A stretch of 64,000 bases of DNA from Ancylobacter novellus (GTDB lineage Bacteria > Pseudomonadota > Alphaproteobacteria > Rhizobiales > Methylopilaceae), in assembly GCA_003241695.1 (NCBI GenBank), contig QFPN01000001.1:62001-126000 (forward strand). Direction: 5' to 3'. Made by a program: the position numbers and the translations under genes. The notes under the pieces were generated by a model. It was not told where the DNA came from. It made no database searches and saw only the letters and a program-made list of their open reading frames with translations. Below are positions 35,795 to 45,579 of the stretch, piece by piece (the stretch's first letter is position 1; each line of letters starts with the position of its first letter).

Positions 35795-36319
35795 TCAGCC
35801 GTTCGGCGCCGTCAGCCGCGGGCCGGCCTTGGCGCTCGCCAGCGCCCGGCCGAAAGCCTCGGCGAAGTCGGCCCGCTCCTCCGGCGACAGCGCGCCGCCG
35901 ACGTCGAGCGTCGAACCGCGGGAGGCGAGCGCGAGACGCGTCATGCCGAAATCCTCGTCGCGCTCGGTTTCGATCCGCACCCAGAGCGGGTTGAACCGCC
36001 ATTCGCGGGCGACGCCCTTCGGCGAGATTTTTCGGACGAGCAGTTCGACATAGGTGAGCGCCACCTGCTCGCAGGCGCGGGCCTGTTCGAAGGAGAAGCG
36101 GAAGGCGAACCACAGCGCCAGAACGTCGAGGCCGAGAAAGCCGACGATCGGCCAGGCGCCCATAAGGAAGAAGGGAACGCTGACGATCGCAGAGAGGCCG
36201 CCGAAGGCCGCCATGACGACGGCGAAGCCTTTCGGACCGAGCGACCGGTGCGGCCGAATCTCGGCCGCGAAGACAGGCCTGTCGGCGACCTCGTCGTCGG
36301 TGCTGGCGCGCTCCGTCAT
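35795..36319 (-). CDS. DUF2244 domain membrane protein
   Basis: A 174-residue protein with two adjacent helices at about residues 33-70 (GFAVVMAAFGGLSAIVSV and WPIVGFLGLDVLALWFAF), then FSFEQARACEQVALTYVELLVRK and a beta-rich cytoplasmic part with FNPLWVRIETE. This is the DUF2244 pattern. It diverges from nth, 20 bases apart, an arrangement common in Rhizobiales. The function is unknown. Confidence 0.9.
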   Translation of the reverse strand: MTERASTDDEVADRPVFAAEIRPHRSLGPKGFAVVMAAFGGLSAIVSVPFFLMGAWPIVGFLGLDVLALWFAFRFSFEQARACEQVALTYVELLVRKISPKGVAREWRFNPLWVRIETERDEDFGMTRLALASRGSTLDVGGALSPEERADFAEAFGRALASAKAGPRLTAPNG

Positions 36320-36339
36320 GGTCTCAGTATAAGGGCCTC

Positions 36340-37059
36340 ATGGCCGACCGTCAGTCTCCCCCCGCGAAGAAATCAGCCGGCGCGAAACCGCGGAGCGGCG
36401 CGGGGCCGAAGCTCCTGCCCGCGGCGTCGGTCGAGGAGATGTTCCGCCGCTTCGAGGCGCGCGACCCGGAGCCCAAGGGCGAACTCGAGCACACGGACCC
36501 CTACACGCTGCTGGTCGCGGTCGTGCTGTCGGCGCAGGCGACTGACGCCGGGGTCAACAAGGCGACGCGCCGCCTGTTCGCCGAGGCCGCGACGCCCGAG
36601 GCCATGGTCGCGCTCGGCGAAGATAAAGTGCGCGAGCACATCCGCACCATCGGGCTGTTTCGCACCAAGGCGAAAAACGTCGTCGCGCTTTCCGAGCGCC
36701 TGATCGCCGAGCACGACGGCGCGGTGCCGCCCTCACGCGCCGCGCTCGAGCTTCTGCCCGGCGTCGGCCGCAAGACCGCGAACGTCGTGATGAACACGGC
36801 CTTCGGCGAGCCGACAATCGCGGTCGACACCCATCTTTTCCGCGTCGGCAACCGCACGCGGCTCGCACCGGGCAAGACGCCGCTCGCCGTCGAGCTCGGC
36901 CTCGAAAAGCGCGTGCCGGACCGCTACCGCCGGCACGCTCATCACTGGCTGATCCTGCACGGCCGCTACGTCTGCAAGGCGCGCAAACCCGAATGCTGGC
37001 GCTGCCTGATCGAGGACCTGTGCCCGTTCGAGCCGAAGACGCCGCCGCCGCGGGCCTAA
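36340..37059 (+). CDS. nth: endonuclease III
   Basis: A 239-residue DNA glycosylase/AP lyase for oxidised pyrimidines in base excision repair. The helix-hairpin-helix LLPGVGRKTANVVMN holds the catalytic Lys, and the catalytic Asp is in TIAVDTHLFRVGNR. Four cysteines with spacing C-x6-C-x2-C-x5-C near the C-terminus (CKARKPECWRCLIEDLC) hold the 4Fe-4S cluster. The N-terminal extension of about 35 basic residues is longer than in E. coli. Its last 4 bases overlap the convergent amine oxidase gene. Confidence 0.97.
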   Translation: MADRQSPPAKKSAGAKPRSGAGPKLLPAASVEEMFRRFEARDPEPKGELEHTDPYTLLVAVVLSAQATDAGVNKATRRLFAEAATPEAMVALGEDKVREHIRTIGLFRTKAKNVVALSERLIAEHDGAVPPSRAALELLPGVGRKTANVVMNTAFGEPTIAVDTHLFRVGNRTRLAPGKTPLAVELGLEKRVPDRYRRHAHHWLILHGRYVCKARKPECWRCLIEDLCPFEPKTPPPRA

Positions 37060-38522
37060 CGGCCGCCGGACAGCGCCTCGGAGGCTGGGTCGATCTGCTT
37101 GGCGGCGCGTAGGCCGGATTCGATCGCGCCCTCGACCCAGCCGGTCTTCAGCGTCGTGAAGTCGCCTGCGAAATGGATCCGGCCTTCGGGCGCGGTCCAT
37201 TCCCGGATCATCCAGCCGCCGCCGACCGGCGTTCCGCCGAACGAGCCGCGGATCCAGGGCTGTTCGCTCCACGCGAAATCGCTGACGCTTAGAATCTCGC
37301 CGAGCAGGCCGGGCGCGTCCTTCTCGAACTGTTCGACAATGCGGGGTCCGCGATCGGCGCGCGGCAGGCCGAGAACCGCGTCCGCATTGCCGCCGTTCAG
37401 ATAGAAGAAGCCGCTGCCGTGGCCGCCAGGTTCGTTGCCCGTAATGTCGATGAAGCGCTCCCAAGGCCGGTCGCCGCCGGCCATGGGCCAGCCGCGGACG
37501 TTCTGCGCCAGCCAGGAGGGCGACTTGGTCTTGACGATGATCTTGACCGTCTTGTCCCATTCCATCTCGGCGAACATCCGCGCCTTGCCGGAGGACCACT
37601 CGGGCTTGACCGTGACCTCGTCCATCACGCTGAAAGGGATGGTCGAGACGACGGCGTCGCCGACGAACTGCTTGCCGTCGCTCGTGCTCACCCGCACTCG
37701 GTCGCCGGTCTGGTCGATTTCCGTGACCTGGGCGTTCAGCACCACCTTGTCCGGACCGATCGCCGCGGCCATGGCAAGCGGAAGCCTCACGTTGCCGCCG
37801 CGGATCCGGAACACGTTCTGGTCGCCGAAATGGTAGGCGAGGTCGGCGATGATCCCGAGCGCCTGGGACGACGGCGTGAAGGTGCCGCCGTGAGCGCCAA
37901 GCAGCTTGCAGAAGTCGTCCGACGCGCCGACGTGCCGCAGCAGATCGCCGAGCAGAATGTTGTCGAGCTTCTCGAGCACGTCGGGGTTCGGCCAGTTGGC
38001 GTCGAGGACGCTCTGGGTGTCGAGCCCCGCTCGGAACAGATACTGGTTGAGGCTGGAGGCGATAGAGACGTTGCGCTCCGACGGATTGAGCCGCCACGGC
38101 CAGTCGGCCAGATTAGCCGACTTCACGCTCTTGCCGTCGACCATATAGAGCGGCAGTCCGTCGTTCAGGCTGAGCAGCGGCAGGTTGAAATGCCTCACAT
38201 AGTCGAGCACGAGCGGCATGTTGGAGCGAAAATGCCCGCCGCCGGCCTCCGTGAACATTCCGTCTCCGAGCGGCACTGAGAGCAGCCGTCCGCCGATCCG
38301 GTTCTGGCGTTCGATGACCGTCACCTTGTGCCCGCGCCGCTGTAACGCGATCGCGGCGGTCAGGCCCGAGACGCCCGCTCCAAGCACAAGGATCTCGCGG
38401 GAGCGGCTCTTCTCCTGAGCCAACGCGGGCGCAGCCAGCGGAACCGCGGCGGCGGCCGCCGCCGCGACGCCCCCTGCGAGGATCTGCCTACGGGAAATCG
38501 TCTGCGGGCCAGGACGGATCAT
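37056..38522 (-). CDS. Tat-exported flavin monoamine oxidase family protein
   Basis: A 488-residue FAD enzyme of the amine oxidase superfamily. The N-terminus is a twin-arginine signal: ISRRQILAGG, then a long Ala-rich stretch ending APALAQ. The FAD fold follows at about residue 43 (ILVLGAGVSGLTAAIALQRRGHKV) with the ERQNRIGGRLLS motif. The C-terminal FAD-closing part is GRIHFAGDFTTLKTGWVEGAIESGLRAA. It should oxidise a primary or secondary amine in the periplasm; the substrate is unknown. Confidence 0.88.
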   Translation of the reverse strand: MIRPGPQTISRRQILAGGVAAAAAAAVPLAAPALAQEKSRSREILVLGAGVSGLTAAIALQRRGHKVTVIERQNRIGGRLLSVPLGDGMFTEAGGGHFRSNMPLVLDYVRHFNLPLLSLNDGLPLYMVDGKSVKSANLADWPWRLNPSERNVSIASSLNQYLFRAGLDTQSVLDANWPNPDVLEKLDNILLGDLLRHVGASDDFCKLLGAHGGTFTPSSQALGIIADLAYHFGDQNVFRIRGGNVRLPLAMAAAIGPDKVVLNAQVTEIDQTGDRVRVSTSDGKQFVGDAVVSTIPFSVMDEVTVKPEWSSGKARMFAEMEWDKTVKIIVKTKSPSWLAQNVRGWPMAGGDRPWERFIDITGNEPGGHGSGFFYLNGGNADAVLGLPRADRGPRIVEQFEKDAPGLLGEILSVSDFAWSEQPWIRGSFGGTPVGGGWMIREWTAPEGRIHFAGDFTTLKTGWVEGAIESGLRAAKQIDPASEALSGGR

Positions 38523-38614
38523 CGAGCGCTTCTGCCTTGGGGGGTGCGCGCGAAGCTAAGACGGCTCTGGTTAAGAATACCTCCCGGCGAGCCATAGGCA
38601 GGATCTCGCCGGGA

Positions 38615-39922
38615 TCAGGCCGCCAATCGCCCCACCGCGTTCGCGGCGTACGACCTGCGCCGCTTGATCGCCCAGAAGGCGAGCGCCGCGCAGGCAGCGA
38701 CCGCCGACAGGTACAGGCCGACGGCGTGCAGGCCGTAGGTCCTGCCGAGCTCGGTCGCCACGTAGGGCGCGGGCGAGGCGCCGAGAATGCCGGCGAGCGT
38801 GAAGGCGACGGAGGCGCCGGTGTAGCGCACCGCCGTCGGGAACAGCTCCGCGAGCGCCGCGCCGAGCGGTCCGTAGGTCAGCCCCATCAGCCCGAGGCCG
38901 AGCGACAGGAAGACGATCACCGAGGTCGCGTCGCCCGCGACGAACAGCGATTCGAAGGTGAACCCGTAGGCGACGATTCCAAGGCTCGCGATGATGAGCA
39001 TGTTCTCGCGGCCGATGCGGTCGGCGGCCCGCGCCGAGATCGGAATCATGAGGCCGAGGAACAGCACGCCGATCATCTGCATCGGCAGGAACTGGCCGCG
39101 CGTGTAGCCGAGGACGGACGATCCCCAGCTCAGCGTGAACACCGTCATGAGATAGAAGATGGCGAAGGTCGCGGCGGCCGCGACGGTGGCGATCGCGACC
39201 GTCGCGGCATGGCCCGAAAACACCGCGGCGAACGGCACGCGCTCGCGCTCCTCCCGGTCGATCGTCTTCTGGAACGCCGGCGTCTCGGCGATCTTGAGCC
39301 GCACCCATAGCCCGACGAAGACGAGCGCCGCGCTCGCGACGAAGGGAATGCGCCAACCCCAGGCCAGGAAGTCGGCGTCGTTCAGCATGTCTGTCAGGAT
39401 GAGGAAGCTGCCGGTCGAGCACAGGAAGCCGATCGGAGCGCCGAGCTGCGGGAACATGCCGTACCACGCCTCCTTGCCGGGAGGCGCGTTCTCGGTCGCG
39501 AGCAGCACCGCCCCGCCCCACTCGCCCCCGAGGCCGAGCCCCTGGCCGACGCGGAAGAGGCACAGCAACGCCGGAGCCAGCAACCCGACCTGCTCGTAGG
39601 TCGGCAGCAGGCCGATCGCGACTGTGGAAAGCCCCATGGTCATCAGCGCCGCGACCAGCGTCGCCTTGCGGCCGACCCGGTCTCCGAAATGGCCGAACAG
39701 CGCCGCGCCGACGGGCCGCGCGAAAAACGCGATGGCGAAGGTCGCAAACGACTGCAGCGTCGCGGTCGCAGGATCGGCGCCGGGGAAGAACAGGTGCGGG
39801 AACACCAGAACCGCGGCGGTCGCGTAGATGTAGAAGTCGAAGAACTCGATCGTGGTGCCGATCAGGCTCGCGAACAGCACGCGCGCGGGCGAGTTCAAGG
39901 GGCGCTGGGAGGAAGAGGACAC
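38615..39922 (-). CDS. MFS transporter, metabolite:H+ symporter family
   Basis: A 435-residue permease with 12 helices. LIGTTIEFFDFYIYATAAVLVFP is the hallmark first helix of the MHS (ShiA/ProP/KgtP-like) group. FGHFGDRVGRKATLV is the loop 2-3 motif, and GLGLGGEWGGAVLL the fourth-helix motif. A GTG start is chosen at VSSSSQRPLN; the upstream in-frame region is Ser/Arg-rich and overlaps the uvrC start region. The substrate is probably an organic acid or zwitterion. It diverges from uvrC. Confidence 0.9.
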   Translation of the reverse strand: MSSSSQRPLNSPARVLFASLIGTTIEFFDFYIYATAAVLVFPHLFFPGADPATATLQSFATFAIAFFARPVGAALFGHFGDRVGRKATLVAALMTMGLSTVAIGLLPTYEQVGLLAPALLCLFRVGQGLGLGGEWGGAVLLATENAPPGKEAWYGMFPQLGAPIGFLCSTGSFLILTDMLNDADFLAWGWRIPFVASAALVFVGLWVRLKIAETPAFQKTIDREERERVPFAAVFSGHAATVAIATVAAAATFAIFYLMTVFTLSWGSSVLGYTRGQFLPMQMIGVLFLGLMIPISARAADRIGRENMLIIASLGIVAYGFTFESLFVAGDATSVIVFLSLGLGLMGLTYGPLGAALAELFPTAVRYTGASVAFTLAGILGASPAPYVATELGRTYGLHAVGLYLSAVAACAALAFWAIKRRRSYAANAVGRLAA

Positions 39923-40058
39923 GGGACTTCTGGCTTTCGACGCTGGGAAGGCCCGCGCGGCATAGACCGGAGACGACCGCGCAGGCAATGCGGCGAAGGC
40001 CGAAACCCGACCGCTCTCCCCTCGCGCGCCGGGCGGCGTCCCATTAGATGTGGGGCCG

Positions 40059-42041
40059 ATGACCGAGCAGGACCGTCCCCCGCAGCACCCCGACCTCGAC
40101 GACTCGGACGTCGTCGAGGAGCGCGAGATCGAGGCAGCCGAGGCCGAACTCGACGCCGCGCCCGAAAATCTGCGCCGCGGCGCGGAGGTCATCAAGGCGC
40201 AGCTCAAGCACCTGCCGAACGGCCCCGGCGTCTACCGCATGTTCGACGGCAAGGGCGAGGTGCTCTACGTCGGCAAGGCCCGGTCGCTGAAGAAGCGCGT
40301 CGCGAACTACGCCCGCGGGGTCGGCCACAACACGCGCATCAGCCGCATGATCGCCGAGACCTGCTCGATGGAGTTCGTCTCGACCAAGACCGAGACGGAA
40401 GCTCTGCTGCTCGAGGCGAACCTTATCAAGCGGCTCAGGCCCCGCTTCAACGTGCTGATGCGGGACGACAAGTCCTTCCCCTACATCCTGATCGCGACCG
40501 ACCATCCGGCCCCACAGATCGCCAAGCATCGCGGAGCGCGCAACCGCAAGGGCGACTATTTCGGCCCCTTCGCGAGCGCGGGCGCGGTCGGGCGCACCAT
40601 CGACGCGCTGGAGCGCGCCTTCCTGCTGCGCTCCTGCGCCGACAGCTATTACGAGCGGCGGACGCGGCCCTGCCTGCTGCACCAGATCAAGCGCTGCTCG
40701 GCGCCCTGCACCGGCGAGATCTCGCTCGATGACTACGGCGAACTCGTCGGCGAGGCGCGCGACTTCCTCACCGGCAAGTCCGACCGGGTGAAGCACGAAC
40801 TGAACGCGGCGATGGCCCAAGCCTCCGAGGCGCTCGATTTCGAGCGCGCCGCGGTCTATCGCGACCGCATCGCGGCGCTCGCCGCCATCCAGTCGAGCCA
40901 GGGCGTGAACCCGCGCGAAGTCGAGGAGGCCGACGTCTTCGCGATCCATGCCGAGGGCGGGCAGTCCTGCGTCGAGGCGTTCTTCTTCCGCGCCTATCAG
41001 AACTGGGGCGCGCGCGCCTATTTCCCGAAAGCCGACCGCAGCCTCGAGCCTCGCGAGGTGCTCGGCTCGTTCCTCGCGCAGTTCTACGATTCCGAGGAGC
41101 CGCCCCGCCTCGTCCTGCTGTCGGAGGACGTCGAGGACCGCGTTCTGCTGGCCGAAGCGCTCACGCTCCGTTCCGGCCGCAAGGTCGAGGTCGCCGTTCC
41201 GGCGCGAGGCGAGAAGCGGGAGCTCGTCCAGCGCGCCCACGACAATGCGCGCGAGGCGCTCGGCCGGCGTCTCGCCGAAACCTCGACCCAGGCGAAGCTG
41301 CTGGCCGGCGTCGCCGAAGCCTTCGGCCTGGCCGCGCCGCCGGCGCGGATCGAGGTCTACGACAACAGCCACATCATGGGGACGGCCGCGGTCGGCGGCA
41401 TGATCGTCGCGGGGCCGGAAGGGTTCTCCAAGACCCACTACCGCAAGTTCAACATCCGCCCCAACGAACTGACTGCCGGCGACGACACCGCGATGATGCG
41501 GCAGGTGCTTCTCCGCCGCTTCTCCCGGCTTCAGAAGGAGTCGCCGCGAGACGCCGAGGGCCGGACGCCCGAAGGCTCCCCGCCCTGGCCGGATCTCGTG
41601 CTGATCGACGGCGGGCAGGGGCAGCTCACGGCGGCGCGCGAGACGCTTGCGGAACTCGGCCTCGAAAACGAGGTGCCGCTCGTCGGCGTCGCCAAGGGCG
41701 TCGACCGGGAAGCCGGCCGGGAGACCTTCTTCATGAAAGGCCGCACGCCGTTCCGCCTGCCGCCCAAGGATCCCGTTCTCTACTACCTTCAGCGCCTGCG
41801 CGACGAAGCCCACCGCTTCGCGATCGGCTTCCACCGCGCGAAGCGCTCCAAGGAATTCGTCGCCAATCCGCTCGACGAGATCGCCGGCGTCGGACCGACG
41901 CGCAAGCGGGCGCTGCTCGGCCATTTCGGCACGGCGAAGGCCGTCGCGCGCGCCGGGCTCGCCGACCTCGAAAAAGCGCCGGGCGTGAGCAAGGCCGTGG
42001 CGAAGGCGGTCTACGACTTCTTCCACGACAGAGAAGGATAA
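40059..42041 (+). CDS. uvrC: excinuclease ABC subunit C
   Basis: A 660-residue nuclease of nucleotide excision repair. The GIY-YIG domain for the 3' cut starts near residue 60 (GPGVYRMFDGKGEVLYVGKARSLKKRV). A UvrB-binding UVR stretch with LNAAMAQASEALDFERAAVYRDRI follows. The RNase H-like domain for the 5' cut has IEVYDNSHIMGTAAVGG and LVLIDGGQGQLTAA. HhH motifs close it (IAGVGPTRKRALLGHFG, KAPGVSKAVAKAVYDF). An acidic N-terminal extension precedes the GIY domain. A GTG 9 bases upstream is an alternative start. Confidence 0.97.
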   Translation: MTEQDRPPQHPDLDDSDVVEEREIEAAEAELDAAPENLRRGAEVIKAQLKHLPNGPGVYRMFDGKGEVLYVGKARSLKKRVANYARGVGHNTRISRMIAETCSMEFVSTKTETEALLLEANLIKRLRPRFNVLMRDDKSFPYILIATDHPAPQIAKHRGARNRKGDYFGPFASAGAVGRTIDALERAFLLRSCADSYYERRTRPCLLHQIKRCSAPCTGEISLDDYGELVGEARDFLTGKSDRVKHELNAAMAQASEALDFERAAVYRDRIAALAAIQSSQGVNPREVEEADVFAIHAEGGQSCVEAFFFRAYQNWGARAYFPKADRSLEPREVLGSFLAQFYDSEEPPRLVLLSEDVEDRVLLAEALTLRSGRKVEVAVPARGEKRELVQRAHDNAREALGRRLAETSTQAKLLAGVAEAFGLAAPPARIEVYDNSHIMGTAAVGGMIVAGPEGFSKTHYRKFNIRPNELTAGDDTAMMRQVLLRRFSRLQKESPRDAEGRTPEGSPPWPDLVLIDGGQGQLTAARETLAELGLENEVPLVGVAKGVDREAGRETFFMKGRTPFRLPPKDPVLYYLQRLRDEAHRFAIGFHRAKRSKEFVANPLDEIAGVGPTRKRALLGHFGTAKAVARAGLADLEKAPGVSKAVAKAVYDFFHDREG

Positions 42042-42225
42042 GGGCCGGCAAGCTCCCCCTCCGACGAAAGTCCAATCCCGCGCCCGGATTTTGACGCCGA
42101 CGCCACCTTGGTCTCGCCGCGATTGACGCCAGACTAGGATTTGGGCGGCACACTCCACGCGGCCGACGGGCGTGAGCCTCGTCGCGCAGCAGCGGGTGAT
42201 GGCGACAGGAGCCCCGGCGCCGCAC

Positions 42226-42645
42226 ATGACCCTTCGTCTCGTACCGATCGCAGCCGCGCTTCTCGTCGCGCAGCCGGCGTTCGCCGTGGATCTGCCGCCG
42301 CGAAAGCCCGGCCTCTGGGAGACGCGCGCCGTCATCAAGGGGCGCTACAAGGTCATTCTGAGATGCTTTCGCCAAGGCGAGCGCTCGGCCTTCGTCGATA
42401 CGGTCGGGATCGACGCCTGCACGAAATCGACCCAGAAGCCGCTGATCGGCTACATGATGCAGGCCGAATGCCACACCCGCGGCTATGTCCTGAAGGGCAA
42501 GCTCCAGATCGCCGGCGACTTTTCGAGCGAGCTGCGGGGCATGGTCCGCTCGACGGTGGAGCGCGAGGACGGCTCGGCCGCGCCGATCCGCTACGTCATG
42601 CCGTTCACGAGCGTGCGCGTCGGCGACTGCGGACCGGAAGACTGA
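42226..42645 (+). CDS. DUF3617-like secreted protein
   Basis: A 139-residue exported protein. LRLVPIAAALLVAQPAFA is a signal peptide with AFA cleavage. The mature start, LPPRKPGLWETRAVIKG, fits DUF3617, whose members begin with a KPGLWE motif. Four cysteines are visible (ILRCFRQ, IDACTKS, QAECHTRG, GDCGPED). The function is unknown. A start 9 codons upstream is possible but would lengthen the signal region. Confidence 0.78.
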   Translation: MTLRLVPIAAALLVAQPAFAVDLPPRKPGLWETRAVIKGRYKVILRCFRQGERSAFVDTVGIDACTKSTQKPLIGYMMQAECHTRGYVLKGKLQIAGDFSSELRGMVRSTVEREDGSAAPIRYVMPFTSVRVGDCGPED

Positions 42646-42651
42646 AAGCGC

Positions 42652-43491
42652 TCAGCCAGCAAGCTCCCGCGCGCGGCGCGTCGCGGCCGCGACCGCTCTT
42701 TCCACCAGCGGGCCGAGGCCGTCGCCGGCCATAAGCACCTCGAGCGCCGCGGCCGTGGTGCCGTTCGGCGAGGTGACGTTGCGGCGCAGGATCTCGGGCG
42801 TCTCGGGCGAGCGGCGCAGCAGTTCGCCCGCGCCCTCGACCGTCTTGCGTGCGAGGATCTCGGCGACGTCCGCGGGAAGCCCAGCTGCGACGCCGGCCTT
42901 CGCCATCTCCTCGACCAGCAGGAACACGTAAGCGGGTCCCGAGCCCGAGACCCCCGTGACCGCGTCGATCAACGGCTCCTCGGCGACCCAGACGACGTCG
43001 CCCGCCGCTTCGAGAAGCTTCTGGGCGACCCCGCGCTGGCGCTCCGAAACAGTTTCGGGCGCGAAGACGCCGGTGACGCCGCGCCCGACAGCCGCAGGGG
43101 TGTTGGGCATGGCGCGGACGATCGCCGTTCCCTCGGCGAAGGCGCGCGAGAGGGTGGCGAGCGTCGCGCCCGCCATGACGGAGACCACGACGGTGGACGG
43201 ACCGGCGAAGGCGGCCGCGGCGGGCAGCGCGGCCTCGGCAGTCTGCGGCTTGACCGCGGCGACGATCGCCGCCGGATCCGACAGCGCGCCGGGCTGCGGC
43301 GCGACCGTCACGCCGCGGGCCTTCAGCTTTTCGAGCGGTCCGTCGGGAAGCGCCGGGTCGATGACGAAGACGGAGCGCGGGTCGAGCCCGCGCGCGAGCC
43401 AGCCCTCGAGCAGGGCCGAGCCCATCTTTCCGGCGCCGAGAAGAAGGACCGGGCCGCCCGGATCGAGCGGCCCGGAATAATGCGCGTTCAT
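42652..43491 (-). CDS. proC: pyrroline-5-carboxylate reductase
   Basis: A 279-residue NADPH enzyme for the last step of proline synthesis. LLLGAGKMGSALLEGW is the Rossmann loop, IVAAVKPQTAEAALP a conserved core, and VRAMPNTPAAVGRGVTGVF the P5C-binding stretch. The C-terminal dimer domain has DAVTGVSGSGPAYVFLLVEEMAKAGV and VTSPNGTTAAALEVL. It follows the YbjN gene by 16 bases in a likely operon UbiK-YbjN-ProC. Confidence 0.96.
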   Translation of the reverse strand: MNAHYSGPLDPGGPVLLLGAGKMGSALLEGWLARGLDPRSVFVIDPALPDGPLEKLKARGVTVAPQPGALSDPAAIVAAVKPQTAEAALPAAAAFAGPSTVVVSVMAGATLATLSRAFAEGTAIVRAMPNTPAAVGRGVTGVFAPETVSERQRGVAQKLLEAAGDVVWVAEEPLIDAVTGVSGSGPAYVFLLVEEMAKAGVAAGLPADVAEILARKTVEGAGELLRRSPETPEILRRNVTSPNGTTAAALEVLMAGDGLGPLVERAVAAATRRARELAG

Positions 43492-43507
43492 CGCGAAACC
43501 GAGGTCG

Positions 43508-44008
43508 TCACGCCTCCCCCGCCGTTTCGAAGGCCACCACCTCCATGGCCTCCTTCGCGCCCTTGCCGGCCCAGACCACGAACTGGAACGCCTGATAGTG
43601 GCGTTCGCAGGCTTCGAGGGCCGCCTCCAGCAAGGCTTCGCATTGCGCGGCGCTCGCCTCGGCGCCGCCCGCGAGCAGGAGCGTGTGGCGATAGGCCACC
43701 ACGCCTTCCTGGCTCCACAGATCGAAGTGACCGAGCCAGAGCTGCTCGTTCACCAGCGTCAAGAGTTGGTAGACCTCCGGCTTGCGACGATCGGGAACCT
43801 TCAGATCGAAGGCGCAGGCGAGATGCAGGGACTCCAGTTCGCCCATCCACGTGAGGGACACGTGGTAGTCGGACCATGATCCGTCGATCGAGATCGTGAT
43901 CTCGTCGTCGCCCGACCGGTCGAAGGACCAGTCGTTCAACGTCGCGATGCGTTCGATCATGTCGACAGGATGGGCCTGGCGATCGGCGTCCACGTCGATG
44001 AGAGCCAT
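43508..44008 (-). CDS. YbjN domain-containing protein
   Basis: A 166-residue cytoplasmic protein related to YbjN and type III secretion chaperone folds. IERIATLNDWSFDRSGDDEITISI and WMGELESLHLACAF are conserved, then VYQLLTLVNEQLWLGHFDLW. The start at MALIDVDADRQ follows GGGGAGGAGCTC, an excellent ribosome site. A role in stress tolerance or motility is reported for relatives; the exact activity is unknown. Confidence 0.88.
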   Translation of the reverse strand: MALIDVDADRQAHPVDMIERIATLNDWSFDRSGDDEITISIDGSWSDYHVSLTWMGELESLHLACAFDLKVPDRRKPEVYQLLTLVNEQLWLGHFDLWSQEGVVAYRHTLLLAGGAEASAAQCEALLEAALEACERHYQAFQFVVWAGKGAKEAMEVVAFETAGEA

Positions 44009-44239
44009 GAGCTCCTCCCCGGGTGAGGCCCGTCCGGCGGGCGTGGGAACGACGTCACGCGTGACGGGCGGGCGCGAGCCGCCCGCCAACCGCTGCCCGC
44101 AACCGCCGGAGTTTCGCTCCGCCGATTCGGGCCGCCGAACACAGTATATGGCGCGAGATTTCGCGCTGCACACGAGAGATTGCGGCCGATCGTCCGGCGC
44201 GCGGGAAATGTTGCGTCAAAGCCGCTCCTGATCGTCCGA

Positions 44240-44563
44240 TCAATCGTCGGACGAGCCCGGATCGCCCTGCGGCGCCGCCTCGGCGGCCGGGCCGCCCGCG
44301 GCGTCCGGCCGCGACCGGAGAAGCTCCGCTTCGAGCGCGACGAGGCGCTCGGAGAGCCGCTCGTTCTCCTCGCGGGCCTTCGCGGCCATGGCCTTGACGG
44401 CCTCGAACTCGTCGCGGCGGACGACGTCGAGCTCCGACAGCACGCGCGCCGCCTGCGCGCGCACGGCCGTCTCGACCTCGCGGCGCACGCCGGCGGCGGC
44501 GCCTGCGGCGTCGGTCATCAGCCGGCCGAGTTCGTCGAACACGCGTCCGCGGGCTTCGGTCAT
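44240..44563 (-). CDS. ubiK: accessory factor UbiK family protein
   Basis: A 107-residue protein of the BMFP/UbiK family, an accessory factor for aerobic ubiquinone synthesis. It has an amphipathic N-terminal helix (ELGRLMTDAAGAAAGVRREVE) and a C-terminal coiled coil (VRRDEFEAVKAMAAKAREENERL..RLVALEAEL), which makes trimers in E. coli. An acidic/Ala tail follows. It lies upstream of the YbjN gene on the same strand. Confidence 0.88.
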   Translation of the reverse strand: MTEARGRVFDELGRLMTDAAGAAAGVRREVETAVRAQAARVLSELDVVRRDEFEAVKAMAAKAREENERLSERLVALEAELLRSRPDAAGGPAAEAAPQGDPGSSDD

Positions 44564-44731
44564 GGTCAGGTCTCTCCGGCGAACTGGAGCCGCCGACAGG
44601 CTGCGGCTCCGTTCAGGTGAGGGTTCCGGGCGTCAAAAGCAACGGCGGATCCCGCGAAAGCCTCCGCGGGTCCGGTGGACGGACGCATTTCGCTCGCTGG
44701 AGCGGCCGGCGATCGACGGCGGAGCGCGACC

Positions 44732-45274
44732 TTAACGGGCGCCTTTGCCGTCGCCGTCGCGCGGCTGTCCCATCGGCTCCTGAACATGGGCCTCGATGAA
44801 CCAGAGCTGCTTTTCGACCGCCCTGGAAAGCCCGGTCAGCAGATCCGCAGTATCGGCGTCGCCGGCCTCGTCGACCTCGTCGATGTTTTCGCGAACGGCG
44901 CTCGCGAAGGTCGCATAGCGGTCGATCAGCGCGGCGACATGATCGGCGATCGCGTAGATGTCGGTCGGATAGGGGGCGAGCTTCGAATTCTGCGCGACGA
45001 TCTGCGTGGTGCCCAGCGCCGTGCCGCCGAGCTGCACCGCGCGCTCGGCCATGTCGTCGTTGAAGCCGTCGAGCTCCTTGCGGAAGCCGTCGAGCATCAG
45101 ATGGACGGCGATGAACTGCGGACCTTTCAGGTTCCAGTGCGCCTGCTTGACCGCGAGCGCCAGATCGACGCCGTCGGCGAGGCGGGCGTTCAACGTCTCG
45201 ATCGCAACCTTTTTCGCGTTCGATGGAGTGTCGTTTCGGGTCGCGTGCTGGCGAGCGGACGGCTTCTTGGCCAT
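44732..45274 (-). CDS. dps: Dps family DNA-protection ferritin
   Basis: A 180-residue miniferritin that binds DNA, oxidises ferrous iron with peroxide and stores ferric iron in a 12-mer shell. The ferroxidase site residues are in LALAVKQAHWNLKGPQF (His) and LMLDGFRKELDGFNDDMAERA (Asp/Glu). The N-terminal basic stretch (KKPSARQHATRND) probably binds DNA. The C-terminal QLWFIEAHVQEP is conserved. It is the last recognised core gene before the AT-richer island. Confidence 0.93.
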   Translation of the reverse strand: MAKKPSARQHATRNDTPSNAKKVAIETLNARLADGVDLALAVKQAHWNLKGPQFIAVHLMLDGFRKELDGFNDDMAERAVQLGGTALGTTQIVAQNSKLAPYPTDIYAIADHVAALIDRYATFASAVRENIDEVDEAGDADTADLLTGLSRAVEKQLWFIEAHVQEPMGQPRDGDGKGAR

Positions 45275-45579
45275 TGTGGCAAGTCCTCGGCGAGCGTGGA
45301 GATGATCGCGGCATGCGAAATGGCCGCGGGCGAATTCTGTTGAACGCTCATTTATGAAGCGAGCGTCTATTTCCTAGGGTCTTGGAAGCGCGTTGCCTGC
45401 CGGTTTGCATTGCGAGACAAACGACCTTAGGAGATCGCCAGCCAAATGGCGCGCGCAGAGGTTCGCTTAGCGCTGGTCATTGATCCGCGGCGCGTCATGG
45501 GCGGCGACCTCGTATAAACTCACGGAGGTCAGAGCGTATTACTCGGCCGACGCGCTAAAATGCCGGGTACGGTGAGGCG
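45275..45579. other. 305-base intergenic region upstream of dps
   Basis: It contains the dps promoter side and marks a drop in GC toward the island. No open frame here has coding character. Stretches such as CTTGGAAGCGCG and GTATAAACTCACGGAGGT were looked at for promoter or ribosome-site roles without a clear match to a gene. Confidence 0.4.
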